Assembly: GCA_024697785.1 (NCBI GenBank)
Contig: JAILEU010000093.1
Location: 1 to 35,369, forward strand
Length of the DNA: 35,369 bases
Direction: 5' to 3'
Origin: Bacteroidaceae bacterium
GTDB lineage: Bacteria; Bacteroidota; Bacteroidia; Bacteroidales; Bacteroidaceae
Position numbers and translations under genes: made by a program. Below, in pieces: positions 7,857 to 17,699 of this stretch. Position 1 is the stretch's first letter, and each line of letters starts with the position of its first letter. Under the pieces are notes generated by a model that saw only the letters and a program-made list of their open reading frames with translations, made no database searches and was not told the origin of the DNA.

Positions 7857-9071
7857 TCAGAGCATCTGGGCGGTGCGGCGGAGGGCGGCGAGGAAGGCAT
7901 CGACGTCGGCCTCGGTGTTGTAGAGGGCGAAGGAGACGCGGACGGTGCCGGGGATGCCGAGGCGCTCCATGAGGGGCTGGGCACAGTGGTGGCCGGTGCG
8001 GACGGCAACGCCCTGATGGTCGAGCAGGATGCCGACATCGGCGGGGTGGGCGTCGCCGAGGTTGAAGGAGATGAGCGACGAGGGCTGGCCGTAGATATGG
8101 ACATCGGGGAGGGTGCCGAGGCCGTCGAGGGCGCGGCGGACGAGCGACTGCTCGTGGGCGGCAATGGCGGGGAGGCCGAGGGCGCTGACGTAGTCGAGGG
8201 CACGGGCGGTGGCGATGGTGCCGATGAAGTCGGGGGTGCCGGCCTCGAACTTGTAGGGGAGCTCGTTCCACGTGGTGCCGCTGAAGCGGACGTGACCTAT
8301 CATCTCGCCGCCGCCCTGGTAGGGGGGCATCTGCTCGAGCCAGCGTTCGCGGCCGTAGAGAACGCCGACACCCGTAGGGCCATAGACCTTGTGGGCGCTG
8401 AAAGCGTAGAAGTCGCAGCCGAGGGCCTGCACATCGACGGGGATATGGGGGGCACTCTGGGCGCCGTCGATGGCTACGGGGACGCCGTGAGCGTGGGCGA
8501 TGCGGATGACGTCCTCGACGGGGTTGACGGTGCCAAGAACGTTGCTGATGTGGGCGACGCTGACGAGACGGGTGCGAGGGGTGAAGAGGCGCTGAAAGGC
8601 CTCCATGTCGAGACGGCCGTCGTCGGTGACGGGGATGACGCGGAGCACGGTGCCGCGGCGCTGGCCGAGTAGCTGCCAGGGGACGATGTTGCTGTGGTGC
8701 TCCATCTCGCTGACGATGATTTCGTCGCCCTCGTGGCAGAAGGCTTCGCCGAACGAGGTGGCGAGGAGGTTGATGCTCTCGGTGGTGCCGCGAGTGAAGA
8801 GGATTTCGGCGGCGGAGGCGGCGCCGAGGTAGCGGCGGACGGTCTCGCGGGCAGCCTCGTGGCGGTCGGTGGCCTCCTGCGACAGGCGGTGGACGCCACG
8901 ATGGACGTTGGCGTTGACGGTGGTGTAGGCGTCGGCAATGGCGTCGATGACACAACGCGGTTTCTGCGTGGTGGCAGCATTGTCGAGATAGACCAGCGGA
9001 CGGCCATACACCTCGCGGGCAAGAAGGGGAAAGTCGGTTCTTATTTTTGCAACGTCAAGCATGGTTATCAT
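7857..9071 (-). CDS. sufS: SufS cysteine desulfurase
   Basis: This PLP enzyme takes sulfur from cysteine as a persulfide for Fe-S cluster assembly by the SufBCD scaffold in the cytoplasm. The 404-residue length is normal. Visible landmarks are YLDNAATTQKP (28-38), the His pair in MEHHSN (125-126), Asp202 and Gln205 in IDGAQSAPH, the PLP lysine Lys228 in FSAHKVYGPTG, and the catalytic Cys363 in RTGHHCAQP. The RTGHHC form and the loop context are those of the group II (SufS) type rather than IscS. A second in-frame ATG at 9062 (MLDVAKI) is an equally plausible start. It is the last suf gene and is separated from sufD by a 238-base repeat-filled spacer. No sufE or sufU gene is present in the window. 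Confidence 0.95.
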   Translation of the reverse strand: MITMLDVAKIRTDFPLLAREVYGRPLVYLDNAATTQKPRCVIDAIADAYTTVNANVHRGVHRLSQEATDRHEAARETVRRYLGAASAAEILFTRGTTESINLLATSFGEAFCHEGDEIIVSEMEHHSNIVPWQLLGQRRGTVLRVIPVTDDGRLDMEAFQRLFTPRTRLVSVAHISNVLGTVNPVEDVIRIAHAHGVPVAIDGAQSAPHIPVDVQALGCDFYAFSAHKVYGPTGVGVLYGRERWLEQMPPYQGGGEMIGHVRFSGTTWNELPYKFEAGTPDFIGTIATARALDYVSALGLPAIAAHEQSLVRRALDGLGTLPDVHIYGQPSSLISFNLGDAHPADVGILLDHQGVAVRTGHHCAQPLMERLGIPGTVRVSFALYNTEADVDAFLAALRRTAQML

Positions 9072-9309
9072 TTTTCGTTTTTCGTTTAACGTTTAAGGTT
9101 TAACGACGCTGCAGCAGTATTATAAAAAATGAACTATGAAGAATGAAAAATGAAAAATAAATAGCTTTGCATGCAGCTAACCATTATTCATGAACCATTA
9201 ATCATTAATCAAAAGGACGTGTTCGTTAAACGTTAAACCTTAAACAATTACTCATAGGACGTGTTCGTTAAACGTTAAACCTTAAACGTTAAACCTTAAA
9301 CGTAAATTA
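9072..9309. repeat. Repeat-filled spacer between sufD and sufS
   Basis: The spacer carries two inverted copies of the dispersed core (9214-9245 and 9256-9288, seen on plus as AGGACGTGTTCGTTAAACG), further TTAAACGTTAAACC words up to the sufD stop, a partial copy at 9082-9104, and AT-rich GAAAAATG words at about 9136-9160. A small palindromic motif with TAGCT/AGCTA arms lies at about 9160-9180. The sufD stop codon itself lies in the TTATCAATTATCAATT word of the repeat. The same order of words occurs, in opposite orientation, after pepT. Confidence 0.8.
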
Positions 9310-10266
9310 TCAATTATCAATTGCGCCGAAGGTGCCACAACTGCCGCAGGCTACACAATGGTTGAGGTCGCCGCGCAGACGGGCGTCGGCCATCATGCGC
9401 AGGCGTTCGCGGAGGCCGTCGATGGACACCTTGTCAACGACTTCGTTCAGGAAAGCGGAGAGAAGCAGCAGACGCGCCTCGTGGCGGGGGATGCCGCGCT
9501 GCTGAAGGTAGAAGAGGGCTTCCTCGTCGAGCTGGCCGACGGTGGCGCCGTGCGAGCAGCGGACATCGTCGGTGTCGATGATGAGCTGCGGCTGGGCATA
9601 GGCGCGGGCGGTGCGGCTGAGGCAGATGTTACGGCTTGTCTGCTGCGAGTCGGCACCCGGGCAATGGGGATTGACCTGCACAAGGCCCTCGAAGCGGCCC
9701 ACGGCTTCTTCGTCGAGAATCTGCTTGAACAGCTCGCGGTCGCGGCAGCGGGGGGCTCGGTGGGTGACGGTGACGGCATTCGTCACCTGCTGCGTGCCCG
9801 AGGCGATGGTCATGCCGGAAACGTCGGCTGTGGCTCCTTCGGCACACATATCCAACAACAGGCTATTGGTGATGCTGGCTCCACCAAGGCAGAATATCCC
9901 CAACGTCAGGTGGCCCGAGTTGTATGAATCCATTTTGTTCAACCAGACCGACTTTGTCCCCTGCTCCTGAAGCAAATAGAGGTTCAGCCTGGCATCTTTA
10001 CGAACATCAGCGATGATGTCGCGCTTGACCTTGAAGGGACGGTTGACGGCGGTACGGTCGGTGATGACCACATCGGCCTCGCTGCCCTCACGAAGGTAGA
10101 TGAAAACGCCTTGTTCAATCTTCAGCTTATCCTTCTTGCCGAGCAGCTGGGTCAGATAGATAGGCTTCTCGATCTTTACGCCAGCAGGGACTTCAATCTG
10201 GATGCCGTCGTCACCAACATCGGAGATCACGGCACCATTCCCAAGGTCTTTCAACACTTTATCCAT
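9310..10266 (-). CDS. sufD: SufD, Fe-S assembly scaffold subunit, short form
   Basis: SufD partners SufB and the SufC ATPase in the SufBC2D scaffold that builds Fe-S clusters. The core beta-helix and C-terminal part are present, including SHGATVGQLDEEALFYLQQR with the conserved His equivalent to the functional histidine of E. coli SufD, and a Cys-rich end (CVACGSCG). At 318 residues it is about 100 shorter than typical SufD: the N-terminal helical domain is absent, and the sufC stop is only 13 bases upstream, leaving no room for it. The last residues (GAIDN) are encoded by the start of a repeat, so the original C-terminus may have been altered by the repeat. The truncation may be natural in this lineage. 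Confidence 0.9.
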   Translation of the reverse strand: MDKVLKDLGNGAVISDVGDDGIQIEVPAGVKIEKPIYLTQLLGKKDKLKIEQGVFIYLREGSEADVVITDRTAVNRPFKVKRDIIADVRKDARLNLYLLQEQGTKSVWLNKMDSYNSGHLTLGIFCLGGASITNSLLLDMCAEGATADVSGMTIASGTQQVTNAVTVTHRAPRCRDRELFKQILDEEAVGRFEGLVQVNPHCPGADSQQTSRNICLSRTARAYAQPQLIIDTDDVRCSHGATVGQLDEEALFYLQQRGIPRHEARLLLLSAFLNEVVDKVSIDGLRERLRMMADARLRGDLNHCVACGSCGTFGAIDN

Positions 10267-10279
10267 ATTACCTCATTCT

Positions 10280-11023
10280 TTAACCCTTTAACCAATCGTA
10301 GCCGCGCTCTTCGAGCTCCTGTGCCAACTCGGGGCCGCCGGTCTTGACGATACGGCCCGCGTAGAGCACATGGACGACGTCGGGGCGGATGTAGTTAAGC
10401 AGCCGCTGATAATGGGTGATGACGATGACGGAGTTCTGCGGTGTGTGGAGCTTGTTGACGCCCTCGGCGACGATGCGGAGGGCATCAATGTCGAGGCCGG
10501 AGTCCGTCTCGTCAAGGATGCTCAGCAGGGGCTCAAGCATGGCCATCTGGTAGATTTCGTTGCGTTTCTTCTCGCCGCCGCTGAAGCCTTCGTTGACGGA
10601 GCGGTTGGCGAGCTTGCTGTCGAGACCGACAAGGGCACGCTTCTCCCGCATCAGCTTCAGGAAGTCGGCAGCCTCGAGGGGAGGCAGGCCGCGATAGGTG
10701 CGCTGGGCATTCACGGCGGTACGCATGAAGGTGGTCATGCTGACGCCAGGTATCTCGACGGGATACTGGAAGGAGAGGAAAAGGCCTTCGTGGCTGCGGT
10801 CCTCGGGCGTCATGCCGAGGAGGTCCTTGCCGCGGAAGGTGACTGTGCCTTCGGTGACGGTGTAGGCTGGGTGTCCGACGAGGACGTTGCTCAGCGTACT
10901 CTTGCCCGAGCCGTTAGGGCCCATGATGGCATGCACCTCGCCCTCGCCGACGGTGAGGTTGATGCCCTTCAGTATTTCTTTGCCTGCAATCGAAGCGTGG
11001 AGGTTTTCTATCTTTAACATCAA
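10280..11023 (-). CDS. sufC: SufC, ATPase of the SufBCD complex
   Basis: A 247-residue ABC-type ATPase that drives conformational changes of the SufB-SufD scaffold during Fe-S assembly; soluble, not a transporter. Walker [13 protein letters not shown] (residues about 35-46), the signature [10 protein letters not shown], Walker [17 protein letters not shown] and the switch His in ITHYQRLL are all intact, and the SGGEKKR form is typical of SufC. It lies between sufB and sufD on the same strand, 13 bases before sufD, with an 80-base repeat-containing gap after sufB. A second ATG one codon inside (MLKIENLH) is possible as the start. Confidence 0.97.
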   Translation of the reverse strand: MMLKIENLHASIAGKEILKGINLTVGEGEVHAIMGPNGSGKSTLSNVLVGHPAYTVTEGTVTFRGKDLLGMTPEDRSHEGLFLSFQYPVEIPGVSMTTFMRTAVNAQRTYRGLPPLEAADFLKLMREKRALVGLDSKLANRSVNEGFSGGEKKRNEIYQMAMLEPLLSILDETDSGLDIDALRIVAEGVNKLHTPQNSVIVITHYQRLLNYIRPDVVHVLYAGRIVKTGGPELAQELEERGYDWLKG

Positions 11024-11103
11024 GGGATTTACTATTTGACTATTTACGATTTACTATTTTTAAGCAGCTGAATCACCACTCTCTCTAAACGCTAAGGGTC
11101 AAC
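11024..11103. repeat. Tandem-word spacer between sufB and sufC
   Basis: The gap contains TTTACTATTTGACTATTTAC-type words (about 11029-11060). The same words (GACTATTTACGATTT) recur after trkH at about 30030-30090. No promoter was recognised, so sufC probably shares the sufB transcript. Confidence 0.6.
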
Positions 11104-12561
11104 TTATCCGACCGAGCCTTCGAGGGAGACGCTGAGCAGCTTCTGGGCTTCAACGGCGAACTCCATAGGCAACTTGTTGAGCACCTCTTTGGCATAGCCG
11201 TTGACGATCAGTCCGATGGCGTCCTCGGTGGGGATGCCACGCTGGTTGCAGTAGAAGAGCTGGTCCTCGCTGATTTTGGAGGTGGTAGCCTCGTGTTCGA
11301 CGACGGCCGTCTCGTTGTGGATGTCCATGTAGGGGAAGGTGTGAGCGCCACACTGGTCGCCCAGCAGCAGCGAGTCGCATTGGCTGTAGTTGCGTGCGCC
11401 GTCGGCTTTCTCACCCACGCGGACAAGGCCACGGTAAGCATTGGAGCTCCGGCCGGCAGAGATGCCCTTGGAGATGATGGTGCTGCGGGTGTTGCGCCCA
11501 AGGTGAATCATCTTGGTGCCGGTGTCGGCCTGCTGGTGGTGGTTGGTGACGGCCACGGAGTAGAACTCGCCGACAGAGTTGTCGCCGGAAAGCACACAGC
11601 TGGGGTACTTCCACGTGATGGCGGAGCCGGTCTCGACCTGCGTCCACGATATCTTGCTGTTCACGCCGCGGCAATGGCCGCGCTTGGTGACGAAGTTATA
11701 GACGCCGCCGCGCCCCTCGGCATCGCCTGGGTACCAGTTCTGGACGGTGCTGTACTTGACTTCAGCACGGTCGAGGACAACGATTTCGACGATGGCGGCA
11801 TGCAGCTGGTTCTCGTCGCGCATGGGGGCTGTGCAGCCCTCAAGGTACGAGACGTAGGCGTCGTCGTCGGCCACGATGAGGGTGCGCTCGAACTGTCCCG
11901 TGCCCGCCGCGTTGATGCGGAAGTAGGTGGACAGCTCCATAGGACAGCGGACGCCCTTGGGGATATAGACAAACGAGCCGTCGGAGAACACCGCCGAGTT
12001 AAGGGCGGCGTAGAAATTGTCGCGGTAGCTGACGACAGAGCCCAGATACTGGCGCACGAGGTCGGGGTATTCGCGGACGGCCTCGCTGATGGAACAGAAG
12101 ATGATGCCCTTCTCCTTCAGCGTCTCCTTGAAGGTGGTCTTCACCGACACGGAGTCCATGACGGCATCGACGGCCATGCCTCCGCTGAGGGCGAGGCGCT
12201 CCTCAAGGGGAATGCCGAGTTTGTCGAACGTCTTCATGACGGCTGGGTCGATGTCGTCAAGCGAATGCGGCCCCGCAGCCTTCCGGCGCGGGTCGGCATA
12301 GTAGGATATGGCCTGAAAGTCGATGGGCGGTATGGTGAGGTGTGCCCACGTGGGACACGTCATCGTCAGCCAATGGCGGTAGGCCTTCAGGCGGAAATCG
12401 AGCAGCCATTCCGGCTCGCCCTTCTTGGAAGAGATGAGGCGTACGACCTCCTCGCTGAGTCCCGGCCCGATGATATCGGTGGCGACGTCGGTGGTGAAGC
12501 CGTACTTGTATTTCTCCTCGGTGAGCTGACGGATTTCCTTGTTTGATTCGTCGGATTTCAT
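11104..12561 (-). CDS. sufB: SufB, Fe-S assembly scaffold subunit
   Basis: SufB is the main scaffold protein on which sulfur from SufS and iron form a cluster. The 485-residue protein is full length and shows the conserved C-terminal block [20 protein letters not shown] followed by [20 protein letters not shown], the region holding the functional Cys and Glu known in E. coli SufB. The N-terminal part [20 protein letters not shown] is typical of Bacteroidota SufB. It is the first suf gene and its ATG directly abuts the stop of the CvpA-like gene (12562), so both are probably on one transcript, possibly extending from the rimP operon since all gaps from rimP to here are small. Confidence 0.97.
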   Translation of the reverse strand: MKSDESNKEIRQLTEEKYKYGFTTDVATDIIGPGLSEEVVRLISSKKGEPEWLLDFRLKAYRHWLTMTCPTWAHLTIPPIDFQAISYYADPRRKAAGPHSLDDIDPAVMKTFDKLGIPLEERLALSGGMAVDAVMDSVSVKTTFKETLKEKGIIFCSISEAVREYPDLVRQYLGSVVSYRDNFYAALNSAVFSDGSFVYIPKGVRCPMELSTYFRINAAGTGQFERTLIVADDDAYVSYLEGCTAPMRDENQLHAAIVEIVVLDRAEVKYSTVQNWYPGDAEGRGGVYNFVTKRGHCRGVNSKISWTQVETGSAITWKYPSCVLSGDNSVGEFYSVAVTNHHQQADTGTKMIHLGRNTRSTIISKGISAGRSSNAYRGLVRVGEKADGARNYSQCDSLLLGDQCGAHTFPYMDIHNETAVVEHEATTSKISEDQLFYCNQRGIPTEDAIGLIVNGYAKEVLNKLPMEFAVEAQKLLSVSLEGSVG

Positions 12562-13197
12562 TTACACAGCCTCCTCGAATGATTGGCGTTGTTTCTTTTG
12601 GGTTTTTCCGGAGCTTCCGGACTTTCCGGACTTTCCGGAGATTCCGGAATCCTCGGCATCCTCGGCATCGTCGGCTTCGTCGGCTTCGTCGGGATGCGTT
12701 TCCTTCCAATGATCTATCTGCTCGCGGACGTCCTTGATGAAAAGGCCGGTTGAGCGGTAGAGCGGGTAGAAGAACAGCGAGGCTTCCTTCTTCTCGTGGC
12801 TGAGCAGGCTCTCGTGGGTGTCGAACGTCTCGATGCCGATGAACAGCAACCCGATGACCAGCGCATTGGTGATGACGCCAACGACGCCGCCCAGCAGGCG
12901 GTTTACCCATCCTAGCCCTGCCGTCTTCAGCAGACCGGCGATGAGCCATGCTATCAGCGAGAAGATGAGGGGCACGGCAATCAGAATCAGCACAAAGGCG
13001 ATAATCTGGGTTGTCTTTTCCGATGTGCCGAGGAGGGGCGTCAGCTTGGCCGCTACCGAAAGATAGATCCTCTTGCCGATAATCAGTCCGGCAATCAGTC
13101 CGGCAAGCCCCAGCACCCGCTTCACCAATCCGTCCTTGATGCCCGTCACAAGGCCTACGACCAGCAGGACAGTCACGATGATGTCAATCAGCTCCAT
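12562..13197 (-). CDS. CvpA-family membrane protein with low-complexity tail
   Basis: The 211-residue protein has about four hydrophobic segments (roughly 5-25, 30-50, 62-90, 98-122) and the family's Gly-rich start (IIVTVLLVVGLVTGIKDGLV), matching CvpA-like proteins, inner-membrane proteins linked in E. coli to colicin V production and envelope stress. The soluble C-terminal part ends in an acidic run (DEADEADDAEDAED) and a GISGKSGKSGSSGK repeat. That tail is encoded by simple DNA repeats (TTCCGGAC and TCGTCGGC words, about 12598-12695) and may be a repeat-derived extension. Only 4 bases separate it from infB upstream and none from sufB downstream. Confidence 0.85.
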   Translation of the reverse strand: MELIDIIVTVLLVVGLVTGIKDGLVKRVLGLAGLIAGLIIGKRIYLSVAAKLTPLLGTSEKTTQIIAFVLILIAVPLIFSLIAWLIAGLLKTAGLGWVNRLLGGVVGVITNALVIGLLFIGIETFDTHESLLSHEKKEASLFFYPLYRSTGLFIKDVREQIDHWKETHPDEADEADDAEDAEDSGISGKSGKSGSSGKTQKKQRQSFEEAV

Positions 13198-13201
13198 AGT
13201 G

Positions 13202-16200
13202 TCAAAGCGTCTGCTTCACCTCCACCTGCTGGAAGGTCTCGATGAGGTCGCCCACCTGAATGTCGTTACAGCCGACGAGGCTGATGCCGCACTCGAAGTT
13301 GGTGCCCACCTCCTTGACGTCGTCCTTGAAGCGTTTGAGGGCATTGATGTCGCCGGTGAAGATGACGATGCCGTCGCGGATGAGGCGAGCCTTGTCGCTG
13401 CGCTTCACCTTGCCCTCCTTCACCATAGCACCGGCCACGAAGCCCACCTTGCTGATGTGGAACACCTCGCGCACCTCGATGGTCGAGGTGACCTCCTCCT
13501 TGACGACGGGGGCCAGCATGCCTTCCATAGCAGCCTTGACCTCTTCGATGGCGTCGTAGATGATGCTGTAGAGGCGGATGTCGACGCCCTCGTTCTCGGC
13601 CACCTTGCGTGCGCCCTGAGAAGGACGCACCTGGAAGCCGACGATGATGGCCTGCGAGGCTGCCGCCAACTGGACGTCGCTCTCGGAAATCTGACCGACG
13701 GCCTTGTAGATGACGTTGACCTGAATCTTGTCCGTGCTGAGTTTGATGAGCGAGTCGGACAGGGCTTCGATGGAGCCGTCGACGTCGCCCTTGACGATGA
13801 TGTTGAGCTCCTGAACGCCGCCCTTGGCGATGTCGCGTCCGATGTCCTCGAGGGTTTTGCGCTTCTGGGTACGCAGTCCCTGCTCGCGTTGCAGCTGCTC
13901 GCGGTCGGTGGCGATGGCGCGTGCCTCCTGCTCGGTGTCGAACACGTGGAAGCTGTCGCCGGCCTGTGGCGCGCCGTTGAGACCGAGGATTAGCACCGGC
14001 TCCGACGGCCCAGCCTTCTTGACCCGCTGTCCGCGCTCGTTGAACATAGCCTTGATGCGGCCATAGTGGGTACCGGCCAGCACGATGTCGCCCATGTTGA
14101 GCGTACCGTTAGAGACGAGCACCGTGGCCACGTAGCCACGTCCCTTGTCGAGCGTCGATTCGATGACCGAACCCGTGGCCTTACGGTTGGGGTTGGCCTT
14201 CAACTCCAGCATCTCAGCCTCGAGCAGCACCTTTTCCATCAGCTCTTCCACGCCGATGCCCTGCTTGGCAGAGATGTCCTGCGACTGATACTTACCGCCC
14301 CAGTCCTCCACGAGGAGGTTCATCTGTGCCAGCTCGCCTTTGATTTTCTCGGGGTCGGCATGAGGTTTGTCAATCTTGTTGATGGCGAACACCATGGGCA
14401 CGCCGGCGGCCTGAGCATGGCTGATGGCCTCGCGTGTCTGGGGCATGACGCTGTCGTCGGCTGCCACGATGATGATGGCGATGTCGGTCACCTGTGCGCC
14501 GCGGGCACGCATGGCGGTGAACGCCTCGTGGCCCGGCGTGTCGAGGAAGGTGATGCGGCGGCCGTCCTCAAGCGTGACGTTGTAGGCGCCGATGTGCTGG
14601 GTGATGCCGCCGGCCTCGCCGGCAATGACGTTCGACTTGCGGATATAGTCGAGCAGCGATGTCTTACCGTGGTCCACATGGCCCATGACGGTGACGATGG
14701 GGGCGCGGGGCTGGAGGTCAGCCTCGTCGTCGGCCTCCTCGGTGACGGCCTTGGCCACGTCGGCGCTGATGAACTCGGTGGTGAAGCCGAACTCCGAGGC
14801 GACGAGGTTGATGGTCTCGGCATCGAGACGCTGGTTGATGGAGACCATGATGCCGACGCTCATGCAGGTGCCGATGACCTGCGCCACGCCCACGTTCATC
14901 ATGCTTGCCAGCTCGTTGGCGGTAACAAACTCCGTCAGCTTCAGCACCTTGCTGCCTGCCTGTTCCTCGGCAATCTGCTCCATCTGACGGTTGAAGGCCT
15001 GCTCGCGCTTCTCCTTACGATATTTGGCGGAGGCGGACTTCTGCTTGTTGGTCAGACGGGCCAGCGTGTCCTTCACCTGCTTCGAGACGTCGCCCTCGCT
15101 GAGCTCGTTCTTCTCGAGGATGCGCCGTGCGCGGTCGCGGTCGCGGTCGGCGCCGCGGCTGCGGCGGTCGTCGCGACGGTTGCCGCCGCCATTGTTGTTG
15201 GAGGATTGCTGCTGGCTGGCCACAGCTGCGCCGGCCTTGTTGATGTCCACGCGCTCGCTGCCGCCGATGCGGTTACGTTTCTTCTTCTGCGAGTCGGTAC
15301 TTCCCGCCGCCTTCGAGCCATCCTTGCGGATATCTTTGAGGATGCTCTCGCGCAGCTGCTTGCGCTGCTCCTGACGGACTTTCTCTTTCTCCTCGCGTTC
15401 TTTCTTCTTCTCTTCCTTCGACTTCTTCTTCGGACGAGTCGATTGGTTGATGGCGCTAAGGTCAACCTTTCCGAGCACGGTGAGGGGCTTCATCTGAAGG
15501 TCTGAGTGGTCGAACTCGAAGATCTCTTCTTTCTTCTCCGCAGGCTGCTCGGCAGGTGCCGGCTTCTCGGCGTCCGCCTGGGGCTGTTCCGCCTGGGGCG
15601 CTTCAGTCTCTGTCTTGGCGGCAACGGCAGGCTCCGTTTCCTCTTTTTTAGCCGCCTCGGGCTGGGCCTTCGTCTCCTCCGGCGCAGGCTGTGCAGACGG
15701 CCTTGTCCCGTCCTCTGCCTCCTGCGGCTGGCTGTCACGGCCCTGTCTGTCAGACGAGTCTGCCCCAGCTGTCTGCTCCTGCGGCTCAGCAGGCTTTGCC
15801 TCGGCCAGCGCGGGTTCGGTAGCTGCGGGGACATCACCTGCGGGCTTCTCCTCGGCCGGCTGGACGGTCTCTTCAGCCTTGTGAGCAGGCTTGTCCGCTT
15901 CGTGTGCGGCAGGCTTGGGCTCAGCCTTGGGCTCGGCAGGCTTGGCAGCGGGCTTGGCGGCGGACGATTTCTTCTTGCCGCTGAGCGCGTCGAGGTCTAT
16001 CTTGCCCACAGGCGTGAAACGCGGCTTCACCTCGTCGGGGACGACGGTCTCCACCATCTCAGGCTCTTTGGGCGTTGAGGCTTTCTTCTCGCGCTCTTTC
16101 TCCTTTTCACGTTCGGCCTGGTAGCGCTCCTTTATCTCCTGACGGGCGGCCTGACGCTTGTCGGTCTCCTTGCGGATGCTCTTGTCGTGGGCAAACTGAG

Positions 16201-16339
16201 TGGTCAGCAATTCCACCTGCTCATCAGTCAACTTGGCGTTCAGGTCGTCGCTGGTGGGGAGCCCCTTTTTCTCGAGGAACTCGATGGCGGTGTACTTGCC
16301 GATGTTCAAATCTTTGATTACCTTACTTAATCTTGCCAT
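13202..16339 (-). CDS. infB: Translation initiation factor IF-2
   Basis: IF-2 is the GTPase that places initiator tRNA on the 30S subunit and promotes subunit joining. Residues 1-50 form the IF2_N domain ([20 protein letters not shown]). A long charged, Ala/Pro/Glu-rich variable region follows to about 430, then the second N-terminal-type domain, then the G domain starting at about 547 with GHVDHGKT (553-560), DTPGHEAF and NKIDKP, and the C-terminal domains. At 1045 residues it has the size usual for Bacteroidota IF-2. The start at 16339 is supported by the conserved N-terminus. It follows nusA by 54 bases and is translated just before the CvpA-like gene. Confidence 0.98.
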   Translation of the reverse strand: MARLSKVIKDLNIGKYTAIEFLEKKGLPTSDDLNAKLTDEQVELLTTQFAHDKSIRKETDKRQAARQEIKERYQAEREKEKEREKKASTPKEPEMVETVVPDEVKPRFTPVGKIDLDALSGKKKSSAAKPAAKPAEPKAEPKPAAHEADKPAHKAEETVQPAEEKPAGDVPAATEPALAEAKPAEPQEQTAGADSSDRQGRDSQPQEAEDGTRPSAQPAPEETKAQPEAAKKEETEPAVAAKTETEAPQAEQPQADAEKPAPAEQPAEKKEEIFEFDHSDLQMKPLTVLGKVDLSAINQSTRPKKKSKEEKKKEREEKEKVRQEQRKQLRESILKDIRKDGSKAAGSTDSQKKKRNRIGGSERVDINKAGAAVASQQQSSNNNGGGNRRDDRRSRGADRDRDRARRILEKNELSEGDVSKQVKDTLARLTNKQKSASAKYRKEKREQAFNRQMEQIAEEQAGSKVLKLTEFVTANELASMMNVGVAQVIGTCMSVGIMVSINQRLDAETINLVASEFGFTTEFISADVAKAVTEEADDEADLQPRAPIVTVMGHVDHGKTSLLDYIRKSNVIAGEAGGITQHIGAYNVTLEDGRRITFLDTPGHEAFTAMRARGAQVTDIAIIIVAADDSVMPQTREAISHAQAAGVPMVFAINKIDKPHADPEKIKGELAQMNLLVEDWGGKYQSQDISAKQGIGVEELMEKVLLEAEMLELKANPNRKATGSVIESTLDKGRGYVATVLVSNGTLNMGDIVLAGTHYGRIKAMFNERGQRVKKAGPSEPVLILGLNGAPQAGDSFHVFDTEQEARAIATDREQLQREQGLRTQKRKTLEDIGRDIAKGGVQELNIIVKGDVDGSIEALSDSLIKLSTDKIQVNVIYKAVGQISESDVQLAAASQAIIVGFQVRPSQGARKVAENEGVDIRLYSIIYDAIEEVKAAMEGMLAPVVKEEVTSTIEVREVFHISKVGFVAGAMVKEGKVKRSDKARLIRDGIVIFTGDINALKRFKDDVKEVGTNFECGISLVGCNDIQVGDLIETFQQVEVKQTL

Positions 16340-16393
16340 CTACGGATTCTTAAGATTGAAAAATGAAAAATGAAGATTGAAGGTTGACGGGGT
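16340..16393. repeat. GAAAAATG words between nusA and infB
   Basis: The 54-base gap contains GATTGAAAAATGAAAAATGA (about 16356-16375) and related words, the same tandem family found at about 9136-9160 and 30448-30473. It carries the ribosome-binding region of infB but no recognisable promoter. Confidence 0.6.
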
Positions 16394-17662
16394 TTAGTCC
16401 TCTTCAAATTCTGCGCGAAGGATGTCGAGCACATTGTCGATGGTCTCCTCCTCGAGGTCGGTCTTCTTGAGCAGTTCGTCGCGGGGAACGGCCAGCACGC
16501 TCTTGGCGGTGTCGAGGCCGACGCCGATGAACTGGTCAATGATCCACTGGTCGATCTCGTTGGCGAACTCCTCGAGATAGACGTCTTCTTCCTCCTGGCT
16601 GTCGTCGATCTCGCGGAAGACGTCGATGGTGTATTCGGTGAGCATGCTGGCGAGTTTGATGTTCGCGCCGCCCTTACCGATGGCGAGGGATACCTCGTCG
16701 GGCTTCAGATAGACCTCCACCTTGTGGTTCTCGGTGTCCATGACGAGACTGGATACCTCGGCGGGACGGAGGGCGCGCTTGATGAAGATTTCGATGTTCG
16801 ACGAGTAGTTGACGACGTCGATGTTCTCGCCGCGCAGCTCGCGGACGATGCCGTGTATGCGGCTGCCCTTGACGCCGACGCAGGCGCCGACGGGGTCAAT
16901 ACGGTCGTCGTAGCTCTCGACGGCAATCTTGGCGCGCTCGCCGGGGATGCGGGCGATGCGACGCACGGTGATGAGGCCGTCGTTGATCTCAGGCACCTCC
17001 TGTTCCAGCAGACGCTGCAGGAAGACGTTCGACGTGCGGCTGAGGATGATCTTCGGATTGTTGTTCTCGTTGTCGACACGATGAACAACGGCACGGACGG
17101 TCTCGCCCTTGCGGAAGAAGTCGCTGGGAATCTGCTCGGTCTTGGGCAGGATGAGCTCGTTGCCCTCGTCGTCGAGCAGCAGCAGCTCTTTTTTCCAGAT
17201 CTGATAGACCTCGGCAGCGATGACCGTGCCGACGCGCTCCTTGTACTTGTTGTAGAGGCTGTCCTTCTCGAGCTCGAGAATCTTGGCAGCCAGCGTCTGG
17301 CGCAGGGTGAGGATGGCGCGGCGGCCGAAGTCGGCAAACTGCACCTCTTCGGTGACCTCTTCGCCGGCCTCGTAGTCCTCGTCAATCTTCTGCGCCTCCG
17401 AGAGGGCGATCTGCGTGTTGGGGTTCGTGAACTCCTCGTCGTCCACCACCTCGCGGTTGCGGTAGATTTCAAAGTCGCCCTTGTCGGGGTTGACGATGAC
17501 GTCGTAGTTAGCATCGCTGCCGTACATCTTAGCGATGACGCTGCGGAAACTCTCCTCCAGCACGCTGATGAGGGTGGTGCGGTCGATGTTTTTCGACTCC
17601 TTGAACTCCTGGAACATGTCCACCAGGTTGATGGTGTCCTTTTTCTTTGTTGATGTTGCCAT
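16394..17662 (-). CDS. nusA: Transcription termination/antitermination factor NusA
   Basis: NusA binds RNA polymerase and nascent RNA to control pausing, termination and antitermination. The 422 residues show the N-terminal polymerase-binding domain (1-130), an S1 domain (about 140-210), KH1 with GACVGVKGSRIHGIVREL (259-276), KH2 with LAIGKGGANIKLASML (326-341) and a short C-terminal helical region (365-415). The acidic end (RAEFEED) and absence of the long acidic repeats of E. coli NusA are normal for this phylum. It sits between rimP (37 bases upstream) and infB in the widely conserved rimP-nusA-infB order. Confidence 0.98.
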   Translation of the reverse strand: MATSTKKKDTINLVDMFQEFKESKNIDRTTLISVLEESFRSVIAKMYGSDANYDVIVNPDKGDFEIYRNREVVDDEEFTNPNTQIALSEAQKIDEDYEAGEEVTEEVQFADFGRRAILTLRQTLAAKILELEKDSLYNKYKERVGTVIAAEVYQIWKKELLLLDDEGNELILPKTEQIPSDFFRKGETVRAVVHRVDNENNNPKIILSRTSNVFLQRLLEQEVPEINDGLITVRRIARIPGERAKIAVESYDDRIDPVGACVGVKGSRIHGIVRELRGENIDVVNYSSNIEIFIKRALRPAEVSSLVMDTENHKVEVYLKPDEVSLAIGKGGANIKLASMLTEYTIDVFREIDDSQEEEDVYLEEFANEIDQWIIDQFIGVGLDTAKSVLAVPRDELLKKTDLEEETIDNVLDILRAEFEED

Positions 17663-17699
17663 TTTCTTGCTGTATGTTGTTTGTTTCGTTTATTCGCCG

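Noticed and set aside
7843-8955. Alternative minus-strand frame overlapping sufS
   Set aside because: Arg/Pro/His-rich translation typical of an out-of-frame reading of GC-rich DNA; SufS in the correct frame has all catalytic residues.
11293-12546. Long plus-strand open frame opposite sufB
   Set aside because: It mirrors sufB in a GC-rich gene, has Val/Asp/Gly/Ala-rich sequence without motifs, and lacks a promoter; typical antisense shadow.
15490-16078. Open frames within the variable N-terminal part of infB on both strands
   Set aside because: The Ala/Pro/Glu-rich linker of IF-2 gives open frames in several readings; none has independent support.
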